From contig NZ_SGNY01000001.1 in assembly GCF_007002745.1 (NCBI RefSeq), positions 806,001-870,000 of the forward strand: a stretch of DNA of 64,000 nt, in the 5' to 3' direction. Origin of the DNA: Martinezella rhizogenes (GTDB taxonomy: Bacteria; Pseudomonadota; Alphaproteobacteria; Rhizobiales; Rhizobiaceae). The notes under the pieces are model-generated. The model saw only the letters and a list, made by a program, of their open reading frames with translations. It was not told the origin of the DNA and ran no database searches. The number at the start of each line of letters is the position of its first letter. The first letter of the stretch is position 1. Shown in pieces: positions 53,579-62,650 of the stretch. Both the position numbers and the translations under genes were made by a program.

Positions 53579-56500
53579 CTATTCTGCCGCCTCGACCTTG
53601 TCTTCGCGCCCGACCAGCCGCTCTCGCAATTGCCGGGAAACGGTGAACTGGACATCCGAGAGCCGGAAATAAAGTTGTCCTGTCTCGTCATGCACGGCGA
53701 TATCCACCAGAAGGCTCGCCTGCGTCAGGGATTTTATCGTCATGGAGAGGAAGAACGGCTGGCCGAAACCGAGCGCTGCAAACTGGTCGACGCGGCCGAT
53801 GGCGGAAGGAAGCCCAGCATAATCGCTGCCGAGGATCAGCCACAACCACGGCGCCTGCATGAAGACATCGCCGAGATAGGCATTAAACGAGGTGGTGCGA
53901 AACTGCCCTTGCATTTCCTCTTTCACCGGCGTCAGCTCGCAAGCGAGTGTGAGGCCGTGATCGCCACCGTTCAGCACCTCCCGCAGCCCCCGGAAGCTCG
54001 GGCCATGGAACAGAAGCGGACCTTCCTGCGGCATGCCGTAAAGCGGGTAACCCAGCGGCTCGTCATCCTTACCCAGATCAAAGGCCCCGAGACGTGGGCG
54101 AAGGCTCAGCTCGTGGCTTAACACCACGGTGCCCATATAGCGGTTCTGACGCTCGGAGCCCGTCCGGCTATAGACCGAGATCGTCAGGGCATGCCTGTCA
54201 CCGGCCATAGGGCCTGAAACGTCCGCCGCCGGTTCTATCTGCGCTTCCAGCAAGCAGGATTCTTCCGCCTCCAGCGTGACACCCTTCAGAACCTTGAAAC
54301 CGAGCAGGGTTTCAAAACGGTAGCCAGGCAGCATATCTTCCGCCAGCTTGACCAGCCAGCTGGCCGCGGCCGTGGCAGGCAGGACGTAACGTCCGTCGAC
54401 CACATGGTCGGCCAGGAAAGGCGCAGTAGTGAGATCGACCCTGCGCTCCACGACACGCGGTGCGACCTTCGTCTTGACCGTTTTTGCGACCCTGTAGCTG
54501 TCGCCGCCGACGAGAATTTGTGGACCATGACCGGAACCGAATTCTTCAGCGAAGAACCGTGTCCCCGTTTCCACCGGAATGATCGCCAGCCCGCGTTCAC
54601 CATAGGCCTTCTTGAGCACGTCATTGACCATGCCGCTGTCCCAGGGACCCCAGCCTATGCTGCGTACGAAGGCATCCGGATAATGCGCCTTGAACATATG
54701 CGCGAACTTGTTCAGCACCTCGTTCGCCATCGCATAGTCGGTCTGTCCGGCATTGCCGAAGAAGCCTGATACGGATGAAAAGAGCATAAGCTGCCTGATG
54801 GTATCCGGCTGCATTGCCTGGATCAGATTTTGCAGACCCCGCACCTTGGTGTGGAAGACCGCGCGGAAATCCTCCGCCGTCTTTTTCTCGATCCGCTTGT
54901 CCGCAAGCAGGCCCGCACCGTGAATGATGCCGGTTATCTTGCCAAAGGTCTCCTCCACCGCAGTCATGGTGCGTTCGACATCCTTCGCGTCGGCGATATC
55001 GCAGGCGAAATAGGCCGCCTTGCCACCAAGCTCTTCGATCTTCGCCAGCGTCTGCCGAATTTGCACCACATGGCGTACACCATTCAGCATTTTTTCGACC
55101 TTCACCGGCGTAGGCTGTTCACCTTCGGCCTGCATCGCCGCAATCGCGGCTGCCTTCAGCGCCTCATCTCCCTCGATGCCTTCTGCCCAGTCGGGCAATG
55201 GCGCGTCGATATCGGTTCGTCCAAGGAGAGCGAAACGAACGGGATGGCGCTCCGCAAGAGCGATCACGCAATCCGCGGTAATGCCACGCGCGCCGCCACT
55301 GACGAGAAGCACGCTATCCGCATCGAGCACGGTTTCCGGCTGGTCGACCACCGGTTCGGCCTGGTTCGTCAGGGTCATGCGGGATCCATCAGGACCACGT
55401 CCCACCTCCGCCAGTGCGGTTTGCGGGTCTTCCAGCTCTTCGATCAGGATGCCGGCTGCTTCCTCGTCGGGCAGTGCCGGATCGATATCCACAAAGCGGC
55501 AGAAAACATCGTCCCACTCAACGGCAAGTGATTTCGACAATCCGCCGAAACTTGCACCGATGGCGTTGAACAATCCCCTGCCCGATGTTCCAAGAGCACC
55601 GTCGCATCGGCTGGCGATGAAGAAGGAACTGCGTGCTCCCGTCCCCGTCAGGCGTGGCTGAAGCACTCCAGCCAGCGTGAAGAGTATTTCCGCCGCCTCG
55701 TAACCCGTTTCCGTAAACACCTCGCCGATCGATGCCGCAGCCGTTGATGGCTGCAGATGGATGAAGCCGCCAATCGGGCCTTCCGCCTGTTCGATTTCAG
55801 CGATCATGGCCTCTATAGCCACCCTGCCGCGATCCTGAAGACCGTAATCCCGCACACCTTCCATCGTCGGCATGGACGATGACTGTTTTGCGGTTCTCTT
55901 GCCCTTTGCCGGTTTGGCCGGCGCGGACAACTGAAGGCGTGCGACCTTCTCGCCCAGGGTAACGAGGCGGGAAGCCACCGCCTCACTCAGTCCCTTGCCA
56001 TCATCAACAAGCAGCCAGATCCGTCCGGCACCAAGGGTCAGCGATGTCCGGTCGGGCCGGGCAAGGGCCTGACGAACCACCCGCTGACGATAGACGGAAG
56101 GGGCGGCATTGAGCGGCTGAGCAGGAAACGCAGACGCATCCCGCTCAGCCGAAGCTTTTTTTGGCTGTGATATCTCCTCATCGCCGATGTCCGACAGTTT
56201 CGTTGATGTCACCACGCCGAGACGTTGCAGGGTCACAACTGAGGCGCCGGTTGAAGCCGGGGCGCTGGCGGGTGCAGTCGACGCGGAGGTTTTGGCGACG
56301 GCCGCGGCCATTGGAGTGGCCCCTTTGATATCGGCCAGCAACTCACCGATAGTGCGCAGGAAGAACTGCGTCATCTTGTGAATATTGCTCATGGTTTCGA
56401 TATCGAAATTCTCGTCGTTGCGGTTCTTGTCCGCATCTTCAAGAAGCCGGGAGCCGTTCGACAGGCGATCGAACATGGCCCCGAAAATCTCCAGCCGCTT

Positions 56501-59500
56501 GATGGAGTCGATGCCGAGATCGGCCTCGAGATCCATCTGATCGCCGATCATGTCGACCGGATAACCCGTGCGCTCGCTGACGATGTCAGTCAGTTCGCGG
56601 ATCAGCCGCTCCTCGGTGATCCCTTCAAGCACCGTAATTCTTGCCTGATCCTCGGCGCTGAGTGCCGGGGCCGAGATAACCGGTGCTGGGGCAGCAGCAA
56701 CGGCTGAGCTGCCTTTCACGGCCACAAGCAACTCATCGACCGTACGCAGGAAGAATTGCGTCATCTTGCGGATATTGCTCATGGTTTCGATGTCGAAATT
56801 CTCGTCGTTGCGGTTCTTGTCCGCATCTTCAAGAAGCCGGGTGCCGTTCGACAGCCGGTCGAACATCGCCCCAAAAATCTCCAGCCGCTTGATGGAGTCG
56901 ATGCCGAGATCGGCCTCAAGGTCCATCTGGTCGCCAATCATATCGACCGGATAACCCGTGCGCTCGCTGACGATATCCGTCAACTCGCGGATCAGCCGCT
57001 CTTCGGTGATACCTTCGAGAACGGCGATCCTCGCCTGGTCCTCGTCACTGAGAGCAGGAGCCGGTGCGGCGGGTGCCGGCGTTTGAGGCACGGTTATCTG
57101 CGGCGCAGCCATCACCGGCATCACCGGTTTCGGTGCAGCTATGGAGGCGATCGGTGCAGAAACCGCCCTATCGGCAGCCCTGGGGGCAGCCAATGGCGCC
57201 GGCGCGAAACTCTCCTGCCGCGTTACCGTAACCGGCTGCGCCGGTTTCGGCATGTCCAGCATATTGGGAATATAGGCGGGGGAATGCGGCAGGCTACGAA
57301 CCACCTCGCCGCTGATCAGGGACATCTGGTTGTCGAAATAGCGCTCGTGATTGAGATGGTAGAGTTCCTGATTGCGCTCCAGCAATTGCAGGCTGCGCGC
57401 AAGGCTCGCGGTCATGCTTTCCATCTGCGGATGACCTTGGAATTTTTCCAGAAGGTTATGCTGCTTGCTGACCAGAGATCCCAGCATATTGATATATTCG
57501 CTCTGGTTGGTCTGAAACTGCTGGTGAAGCTGGCTGAGCAGATTCTGGCTTTCGATCTGCCTGTCCATCTGGTCCGGCTTCGACATATTTTCGGATTGGC
57601 TGGTCATCGCTATCTCGATCCTGTCAGTGTCATGGGAGGGCTGAATGGAGGAGGACAAAGGGGGAAAGGAAGGAAGAGTTTTCGCAATCGGCGCAACAGG
57701 TTGAGGCACAGCCTGAACGACCGGAGAAGTGGCCGGTTCAGGCGATCCTGCAGCACGCTCAGCGATGAACTTCTCCACCACGGCCGTATCATGCCGCAGC
57801 GCGTGTTCGCGCCGCGCCCGGTTTTTGTCGGTCAGATAAAAGCCGCCCTGCAGCCTGAAGCTAGTCGCCGGCTTCACCGATCGATCCTCCGGCGGGCGCG
57901 GGCGGGCATAGGGGTCGGCTTCGGCAAGAGCCACACCTTCCACCACCAGTTTTGCCAGTGCCCGGCGGAATTGCAGTGCTTCCTCGCCATTGGCGCTTGG
58001 GTTGAGCGAAACCACCGCATGCGGTTTGCCCTTCAGTATGTCACCGGTCAGTTTACCGAGAATGCCTTTCGGGCCGATCTCGACGAACAGATAACCGCCA
58101 TCGGCGTGTAGTCGCTCGATCATGTCCCGGAACCGCACCGGCTGCACCAGTTGCTCGACAAGTGCATCACCATAAAGTGCGGGGTCGCTGCCGTAAGGCT
58201 CCGCCGTCGCGCTTGAATAAAGCGCGCAGTTTGGCTGCGAGAATTCAATTCCGGCAATTCCATCCCGGAACGGATCCGCCGCATGTCTGACGTAAGATGT
58301 ATGAAAGGCCGTCGAAACCGGAAGCGTCTGGCAACGGCGGCCCCGTTCGGCAAGCCAGGCCTGGGCGCGGGCAATCGCCTCGGTTGCACCGCCGAATACC
58401 AGCTGCTCCGGCGCATTATCATTGGCGATTACGATATCCGGCACGGCCGCCAGCAGTTCCGCCGCATCCTCCCGGCGCATCTGTGCCGCCAGCATCGCAC
58501 CGGGATCGTCAAGCCCGCTCGGAGTTTCGACAGCCCGGCCACGGGCAAGCGAGGCCCTGTGAAAATCCGCATCCGAAAGCACGCCTGCCGCCCACAGGGC
58601 TGTAAGCTCGCCATAGCTGTGTCCAGCAACAAAATCCGGAGTGAAACCAAGCCGTTTCAGCAATTGGAAATAACCCGCGCTTACCGCACCGATAGCCGGC
58701 TGCGCATTGGCGGTGCGGGTAAGTTCACGGGCCTGCCGCATGATCTCTTCGTCGGAAAAGGCTGGCGGCGGATAGATCACACCCGAAAGGGCTGGCAGGC
58801 CTGCCTCTACAGCCACGGCATCCGCGGCTTCCACGGCATGACGCAACTCCGGGTAATCGACCGCGACCCCGGACCCCATATTGACATATTGCGCGCCCTG
58901 CCCGGGGAAAAGTGCGACGATACGGCCTGCCACTGGGGCGGCCTCAGGCTTGTAGTAAATTCCGGCCGGATGATCGAAACCCTGATCGGGACTGGATTGC
59001 AACAGCGCCAGAGCTTCCGTCAGCAACGCGCGCGCCTGTTCGGGCGTCGCGGCCGCAAAACCGAGGCGAGCGGATGCCGCAGGTGGAGAAAGCCTGCCGC
59101 CATCGGCCAGATGTGCGTCGAAGAACGCCGCCCTGCCCTCGCCGGAAAGCTGCGAAAGCGCATCACGGCAGGTCGCCTCCAGCAGAGCCGGGTTTGCCGC
59201 ATGAAACACGAAGACCTCAGCGGCGCGGTTCAGCCGGTATGTCTGTTCCCGCGTTTCCGGTTCGTATTCCTCGAGAATGACGTGAAAATTGGTGCCGCCG
59301 AAACCGAAGGCGCTCAGGGCGCCGCGCCGCAGCTCGCCGCCGGCCGGGCGCATCCATGGCCGTGCGAGGCTGTTGACGTAAAAGGGTTTTGCGAGAACAT
59401 CGGTGGGGTCTTCCACATTGATGGTCGGCGGCAGGACCTTGTGATAGAGGCCAAGCGCCACTTTCATCATTGCCACCGCACCTGCCGCGCAGCGCGTATG

Positions 59501-60682
59501 CCCGATCTGCGATTTGATGCTGCCAATCGCAATGGCATGGCCCGCATCGATGCCCTGTTCCTCGGATAGTCTGATAAGGCTTTTGATCTCGGTCTCGTCA
59601 CCGGATTCCGTGCCGGTGCCATGCGCTTCGATCAGCTGAATATCGGCAAGCGTCAGCCCGGCCTGGCTATAGGCGCGCTTCAAAGCCTTCACCTGCCCTT
59701 CGGAACGCGGCGCAAAGATGCTTTTGGCGCGACCGTCGCTGGAGGCGCCAAGCGCGCGGATCACTGCATAAATGCGGTCGCCATCACGCTCGGCATCCGC
59801 AAGCCGCTTCAGCACCAGATAACCGACGCCATCACCCAGCATCATGCCGTCCGACTGCTTGTCGAATGGCCGCGAACGGTTGCTTTTCGACAAAGCCGGC
59901 GTCTTGCTGAAGCACAGGAACGAGAAAATCGAGTTTTCGAGATTGACGCCGCCGGTCAGAACAGCGTCACAGCTGCCATCCGTCAGTTCACCAATGGCGG
60001 CCTTGATGGCGGCGAGACTGCTCGCGCAGGCGGCATCCACCATATAGGACGTGCCACCGAGATCGAAATAACTGGCGATACGGCCACAGGCAACGTTGCC
60101 GAGAAATCCTGGAAAACTATCCTCGTTCCATTCCAGCGACAGCCCCTGCAAGCGTTCAATCGTTTCTTCCGCCACTTCGGCTGACAGCCCGCTATTTACA
60201 AGAATCTGGCGCAGGAACGGAACCTGCTGCCGCACGGCGAGCGAGAACGCCGTATTGCCGTTGCCGGAGCCGCCCAGAATGACACCGATGCGGTCACGGT
60301 CGGTCTTTTCAGCGCCTGCGCCGAGCAGCCCTGCATCCGCCATCGCCTGTTTTGCAACATGCAGCGCGAAAAGCTGCGCCGTGCTGATTGATTGAAGCAT
60401 CAGCGGCGGCAGCTTGAAACCGGCGGGATCGAAATCGATCGGCGGCACAAAGCCAGCCTTGCGGCCATAGACCTTGTCAGCGGCGCGCGGATCGGGATCG
60501 TAGAAGTCCTCCGGCCGCCAATATTCCACAGGATCGACCGTGCCTATGTCGCGGATCGCATCATGACCGTTCACGATATTGGACCAGAAATCATAGAGAT
60601 CGGCCGCATCGGGAAAATGGCTGGCCATGCCGACAATGGCGATATCGAGAGGTGGCGGTGCGGAATTACGGTTTTGCAGCAT
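53579..60682 (-). CDS. PUFA-synthase-like megasynthase: KS-AT-ACP-ACP-KR-DH
   Basis: A 2367-residue PfaA-like protein. KS residues ~10-460 have Cys219, His354 and His395. The acyltransferase has Ser689 in GHSYGE (LFPGQGAQYVNMG precedes it). A Gln/Asn-rich, probably coiled-coil section spans about 1026-1131. Two ACPs carry their phosphopantetheine serines at Ser1263 and Ser1393 (DLGIDSIKRLEI twice). KR runs from SGGARGITADC (~1790) with Tyr1983, and a C-terminal DH has His2093 (DHVVDGRYVLP). It builds an iterative acyl chain and needs the PfaD and KS-CLF-DH partners. The ATG at 60682 is chosen because KS homology starts just inside; ribosome site GGAAGG is distant. Confidence 0.92.
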   Translation of the reverse strand: MLQNRNSAPPPLDIAIVGMASHFPDAADLYDFWSNIVNGHDAIRDIGTVDPVEYWRPEDFYDPDPRAADKVYGRKAGFVPPIDFDPAGFKLPPLMLQSISTAQLFALHVAKQAMADAGLLGAGAEKTDRDRIGVILGGSGNGNTAFSLAVRQQVPFLRQILVNSGLSAEVAEETIERLQGLSLEWNEDSFPGFLGNVACGRIASYFDLGGTSYMVDAACASSLAAIKAAIGELTDGSCDAVLTGGVNLENSIFSFLCFSKTPALSKSNRSRPFDKQSDGMMLGDGVGYLVLKRLADAERDGDRIYAVIRALGASSDGRAKSIFAPRSEGQVKALKRAYSQAGLTLADIQLIEAHGTGTESGDETEIKSLIRLSEEQGIDAGHAIAIGSIKSQIGHTRCAAGAVAMMKVALGLYHKVLPPTINVEDPTDVLAKPFYVNSLARPWMRPAGGELRRGALSAFGFGGTNFHVILEEYEPETREQTYRLNRAAEVFVFHAANPALLEATCRDALSQLSGEGRAAFFDAHLADGGRLSPPAASARLGFAAATPEQARALLTEALALLQSSPDQGFDHPAGIYYKPEAAPVAGRIVALFPGQGAQYVNMGSGVAVDYPELRHAVEAADAVAVEAGLPALSGVIYPPPAFSDEEIMRQARELTRTANAQPAIGAVSAGYFQLLKRLGFTPDFVAGHSYGELTALWAAGVLSDADFHRASLARGRAVETPSGLDDPGAMLAAQMRREDAAELLAAVPDIVIANDNAPEQLVFGGATEAIARAQAWLAERGRRCQTLPVSTAFHTSYVRHAADPFRDGIAGIEFSQPNCALYSSATAEPYGSDPALYGDALVEQLVQPVRFRDMIERLHADGGYLFVEIGPKGILGKLTGDILKGKPHAVVSLNPSANGEEALQFRRALAKLVVEGVALAEADPYARPRPPEDRSVKPATSFRLQGGFYLTDKNRARREHALRHDTAVVEKFIAERAAGSPEPATSPVVQAVPQPVAPIAKTLPSFPPLSSSIQPSHDTDRIEIAMTSQSENMSKPDQMDRQIESQNLLSQLHQQFQTNQSEYINMLGSLVSKQHNLLEKFQGHPQMESMTASLARSLQLLERNQELYHLNHERYFDNQMSLISGEVVRSLPHSPAYIPNMLDMPKPAQPVTVTRQESFAPAPLAAPRAADRAVSAPIASIAAPKPVMPVMAAPQITVPQTPAPAAPAPALSDEDQARIAVLEGITEERLIRELTDIVSERTGYPVDMIGDQMDLEADLGIDSIKRLEIFGAMFDRLSNGTRLLEDADKNRNDENFDIETMSNIRKMTQFFLRTVDELLVAVKGSSAVAAAPAPVISAPALSAEDQARITVLEGITEERLIRELTDIVSERTGYPVDMIGDQMDLEADLGIDSIKRLEIFGAMFDRLSNGSRLLEDADKNRNDENFDIETMSNIHKMTQFFLRTIGELLADIKGATPMAAAVAKTSASTAPASAPASTGASVVTLQRLGVVTSTKLSDIGDEEISQPKKASAERDASAFPAQPLNAAPSVYRQRVVRQALARPDRTSLTLGAGRIWLLVDDGKGLSEAVASRLVTLGEKVARLQLSAPAKPAKGKRTAKQSSSMPTMEGVRDYGLQDRGRVAIEAMIAEIEQAEGPIGGFIHLQPSTAAASIGEVFTETGYEAAEILFTLAGVLQPRLTGTGARSSFFIASRCDGALGTSGRGLFNAIGASFGGLSKSLAVEWDDVFCRFVDIDPALPDEEAAGILIEELEDPQTALAEVGRGPDGSRMTLTNQAEPVVDQPETVLDADSVLLVSGGARGITADCVIALAERHPVRFALLGRTDIDAPLPDWAEGIEGDEALKAAAIAAMQAEGEQPTPVKVEKMLNGVRHVVQIRQTLAKIEELGGKAAYFACDIADAKDVERTMTAVEETFGKITGIIHGAGLLADKRIEKKTAEDFRAVFHTKVRGLQNLIQAMQPDTIRQLMLFSSVSGFFGNAGQTDYAMANEVLNKFAHMFKAHYPDAFVRSIGWGPWDSGMVNDVLKKAYGERGLAIIPVETGTRFFAEEFGSGHGPQILVGGDSYRVAKTVKTKVAPRVVERRVDLTTAPFLADHVVDGRYVLPATAAASWLVKLAEDMLPGYRFETLLGFKVLKGVTLEAEESCLLEAQIEPAADVSGPMAGDRHALTISVYSRTGSERQNRYMGTVVLSHELSLRPRLGAFDLGKDDEPLGYPLYGMPQEGPLLFHGPSFRGLREVLNGGDHGLTLACELTPVKEEMQGQFRTTSFNAYLGDVFMQAPWLWLILGSDYAGLPSAIGRVDQFAALGFGQPFFLSMTIKSLTQASLLVDIAVHDETGQLYFRLSDVQFTVSRQLRERLVGREDKVEAAE
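56345..57062 (-). repeat. Near-identical direct repeat coding tandem ACPs
   Basis: Two coding blocks of about 325 bases (56345-56672 and 56735-57062) repeat at a 390-base offset. Long stretches, including the TCGACTCCATCAAG region at the two active serines, are identical except for scattered, mostly silent changes. This gives two ACP domains 130 residues apart and looks like a recent duplication or gene conversion. Confidence 0.85.
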
Positions 60683-60788
60683 CACAGGAATAGTCCTTCC
60701 CTGGGGACGAGAAGCAACGCTCCCGTCAGAGACAAGAAAAATTACGATGTAATTCAGAAATGGAGGCCGTATCGCATGCAAAAAATAT

Positions 60789-60818
60789 TATTAATACTCC
60801 GAGTTCGGAATATTAATA
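60789..60818. promoter_or_regulatory. 30-bp near-palindrome in the megasynthase leader
   Basis: TATTAATA arms at 60789-60796 and 60811-60818 flank a CTCCGAG/TTCGGAA centre; only two base pairs are mismatched. On the minus strand it lies about 35-65 bases downstream of a predicted promoter and about 110 bases upstream of the ATG. It could bind a regulator or form an RNA hairpin. The surrounding 60683-61094 is AT-rich and carries no gene I can support. Confidence 0.5.
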
Positions 60819-60860
60819 TGAGAGTTTTCTCAGCTCATTTCGCCTTTATGCGTCTGAGGC

Positions 60861-60889
60861 TGTATAAAACATACATTCATTCATTTGAA
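60861..60889 (-). promoter_or_regulatory. Candidate promoter of the megasynthase operon
   Basis: On the minus strand TTCAAA (60889-60884) and TATACA (60866-60861) are 17 bases apart. Placement in the AT-rich leader, before the 30-bp palindrome, makes this the best promoter candidate for the KS/ACP genes. Confidence 0.45.
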
Positions 60890-61094
60890 AAGCATTAATA
60901 TACTTTGCGTTGAAATTTTCATAAATCCGACATCTTCAGTTGAATTAATGAAAACTGACTGTCAAAAGCCCCGCTTTAAATCTCGGATTTTCTCGTAAAT
61001 ATCCGCGAACCCGGAGCCGCCTGTCAGCGACTGCCGGAAGCAAAGGAACAGAAAACCGCGGACCGATTTTCCCTGGGCATTCCCTGCAGGCCTA

Positions 61095-61751
61095 TCAACC
61101 AGCCGTTGCCGGCGTCGGATTTTGCCCGATCTCAGCCATTTCACCGGCAGATTGTCTTGCAGCCAGAAAGCGGCCGATAATCAGATGCATCATGTCGGCT
61201 TCTTCGAGTGGCCGGAAATCGGGATCAACCGCCAGGCGTGAGAAAACGCCGTCTATCAGCGCCGCGATCCATGTCGCAGCACGCTCGGCGTCGAGATTGG
61301 CGTCGATCTGGCCACGCTCCATTCCCTTGCGCAAAAGATCGGTGATCCCTGCCCGGATTTCCTGATCGGCTGCCCTGACAAGCGCGTGAATAGCCGGGTT
61401 GCGGATCGCCTCGGAGGCGATCTCCAGCACCAGCCGGGCATAGGTGGGGTCGGTGGCAAGTTCCAGCGATGCATCGACAAAGCCCAGAACCGCACCGAAC
61501 TGATCGTCCGCCGCGCCAAGTTCGGCAAAATAGGCGGCGGTTTCCCGCCGCTCTTCGGCAACGATCGTTTCGATGATCGCTTCCTTGCTGGCGAAATAAT
61601 GGAAAAGATTGCCGGAGCTCATGCCGACCGCCGCGCATATCTGCGCCGTGGTGGTCTGGTGAAACCCGTTTTGCGCAAAGCAGCTTATGGCAGCTTCAAG
61701 TATCTGCTGCCGTTTGGCTTCATGCTTTGCCGGATCGAGCTTGCGGGCCAT
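61095..61751 (-). CDS. TetR-family transcriptional repressor of the PKS locus
   Basis: A 218-residue TetR regulator. The HTH is KRQQILEAAISCFAQNGFHQTTTAQICAAVGMSSGNLFHYFASKEAII; the C-terminal ligand domain is TetR_C-type with AALIDGVFSRLAVDP. GGGAGCAACG places the start at 61751. A palindromic operator lies 19 bases upstream of it, implying autorepression. As the first regulator before the megasynthase it may control that operon or the RND-PPTase-hydrolase operon in response to the product. Confidence 0.88.
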   Translation of the reverse strand: MARKLDPAKHEAKRQQILEAAISCFAQNGFHQTTTAQICAAVGMSSGNLFHYFASKEAIIETIVAEERRETAAYFAELGAADDQFGAVLGFVDASLELATDPTYARLVLEIASEAIRNPAIHALVRAADQEIRAGITDLLRKGMERGQIDANLDAERAATWIAALIDGVFSRLAVDPDFRPLEEADMMHLIIGRFLAARQSAGEMAEIGQNPTPATAG

Positions 61752-61769
61752 CGTTGCTCCCATAAATTA

Positions 61770-61783
61770 ACTGAGCGCTTAGT
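61770..61783. promoter_or_regulatory. TetR operator
   Basis: ACTGAGCGCTTAGT is a 14-base palindrome with one mismatched pair and a GCGC centre, the shape of TetR-class operators. It is 19 bases from the TetR start codon. Confidence 0.7.
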
Positions 61784-61846
61784 CCATTAATTATATCGAG
61801 GCGGACTGTCAACCCGCCACGACTGGACCTGTGCGCCGATTACACC

Positions 61847-62626
61847 TTAAACGGTCAATTCAAACTGCTCGCATTCACGCAGGAACGGCAATTTCGCCCT
61901 TGTATCGTCGAGCATCCGGCGCGAAAGCTGCTGTTGGTGCACGACAGCATTCACATTGGCGTGAAAACATATGTCTCCCAGGGGATCGATGACCATGCTG
62001 TCGCCTTCATAAGCAAGGTCGTTGCCGTCAATGCCGACGCGGTTCACCCCTATGACATAGGCCTGGTTCTCAATGGCGCGTGCCGGCAGCAGGCTTTTCC
62101 AATGCGCAGCCCGGCGGGCGGGCCAGCTCGCAATATAAAGCGCCGCGTCATATTGACCGCGATTGCGCGACCAGACCGGAAATCTGAGATCGAAGCAGAT
62201 GAAGGGCGCAATGTTCCAGCCCTTCAGGTGCACCACCTGCTGCACCTGCCCCGGCGTATAGTGCTCATGCTCCCCGGCATAGGTGAAGAGATGCCGTTTG
62301 TCATAATGAATGAGCGTACCATCCGGGCGGGCCCAGAGCAGCCGATTGAAATAACGGCCGTCCTCTCTAATCGCCACACTCCCGACGATGTCGGCATCGT
62401 GCTGACGGGCAGTCTCCCGCAACCATTCCACCGCCGGCCCGTCCATGGGTTCCGCGACAGCCTGCGGATTCATGCTGAAGCCGGTTGTGAACATTTCCGG
62501 TAAAACGATCAGGTCCGTCGCACCGATCTCATCCAGATGACGGTCGAATTGCAGCAGGTTCTGCCCGGCATTTTCCCAGGCCAGATCCGCCTGCACCAGC
62601 GTTATGCGAAGATCCCTGTCACTCAT
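61847..62626 (-). CDS. Omega-amidase-like carbon-nitrogen hydrolase
   Basis: A 259-residue nitrilase-superfamily enzyme. The Glu-Lys-Cys triad is Glu44 (VLPEMF), Lys110 (YDKRHLF) and Cys144 (ICFDLRFP), matching the YafV/NIT2 omega-amidase branch. It hydrolyses amides such as alpha-ketoglutaramate. It starts 25 bases after the PPTase, in the operon with the RND exporter. In metabolite context it might process an amide on the product or recycle a transamination by-product; this is inference. Confidence 0.85.
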   Translation of the reverse strand: MSDRDLRITLVQADLAWENAGQNLLQFDRHLDEIGATDLIVLPEMFTTGFSMNPQAVAEPMDGPAVEWLRETARQHDADIVGSVAIREDGRYFNRLLWARPDGTLIHYDKRHLFTYAGEHEHYTPGQVQQVVHLKGWNIAPFICFDLRFPVWSRNRGQYDAALYIASWPARRAAHWKSLLPARAIENQAYVIGVNRVGIDGNDLAYEGDSMVIDPLGDICFHANVNAVVHQQQLSRRMLDDTRAKLPFLRECEQFELTV

Positions 62627-62650
62627 GAATATCTCCTTGAAAACATGGTT

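Noticed and set aside
56756..58111. A 451-codon open frame antisense to the megasynthase
   Set aside because: The opposite strand encodes a recognised KS-AT-ACP protein; the repeated blocks in this frame are just complements of the tandem ACPs.
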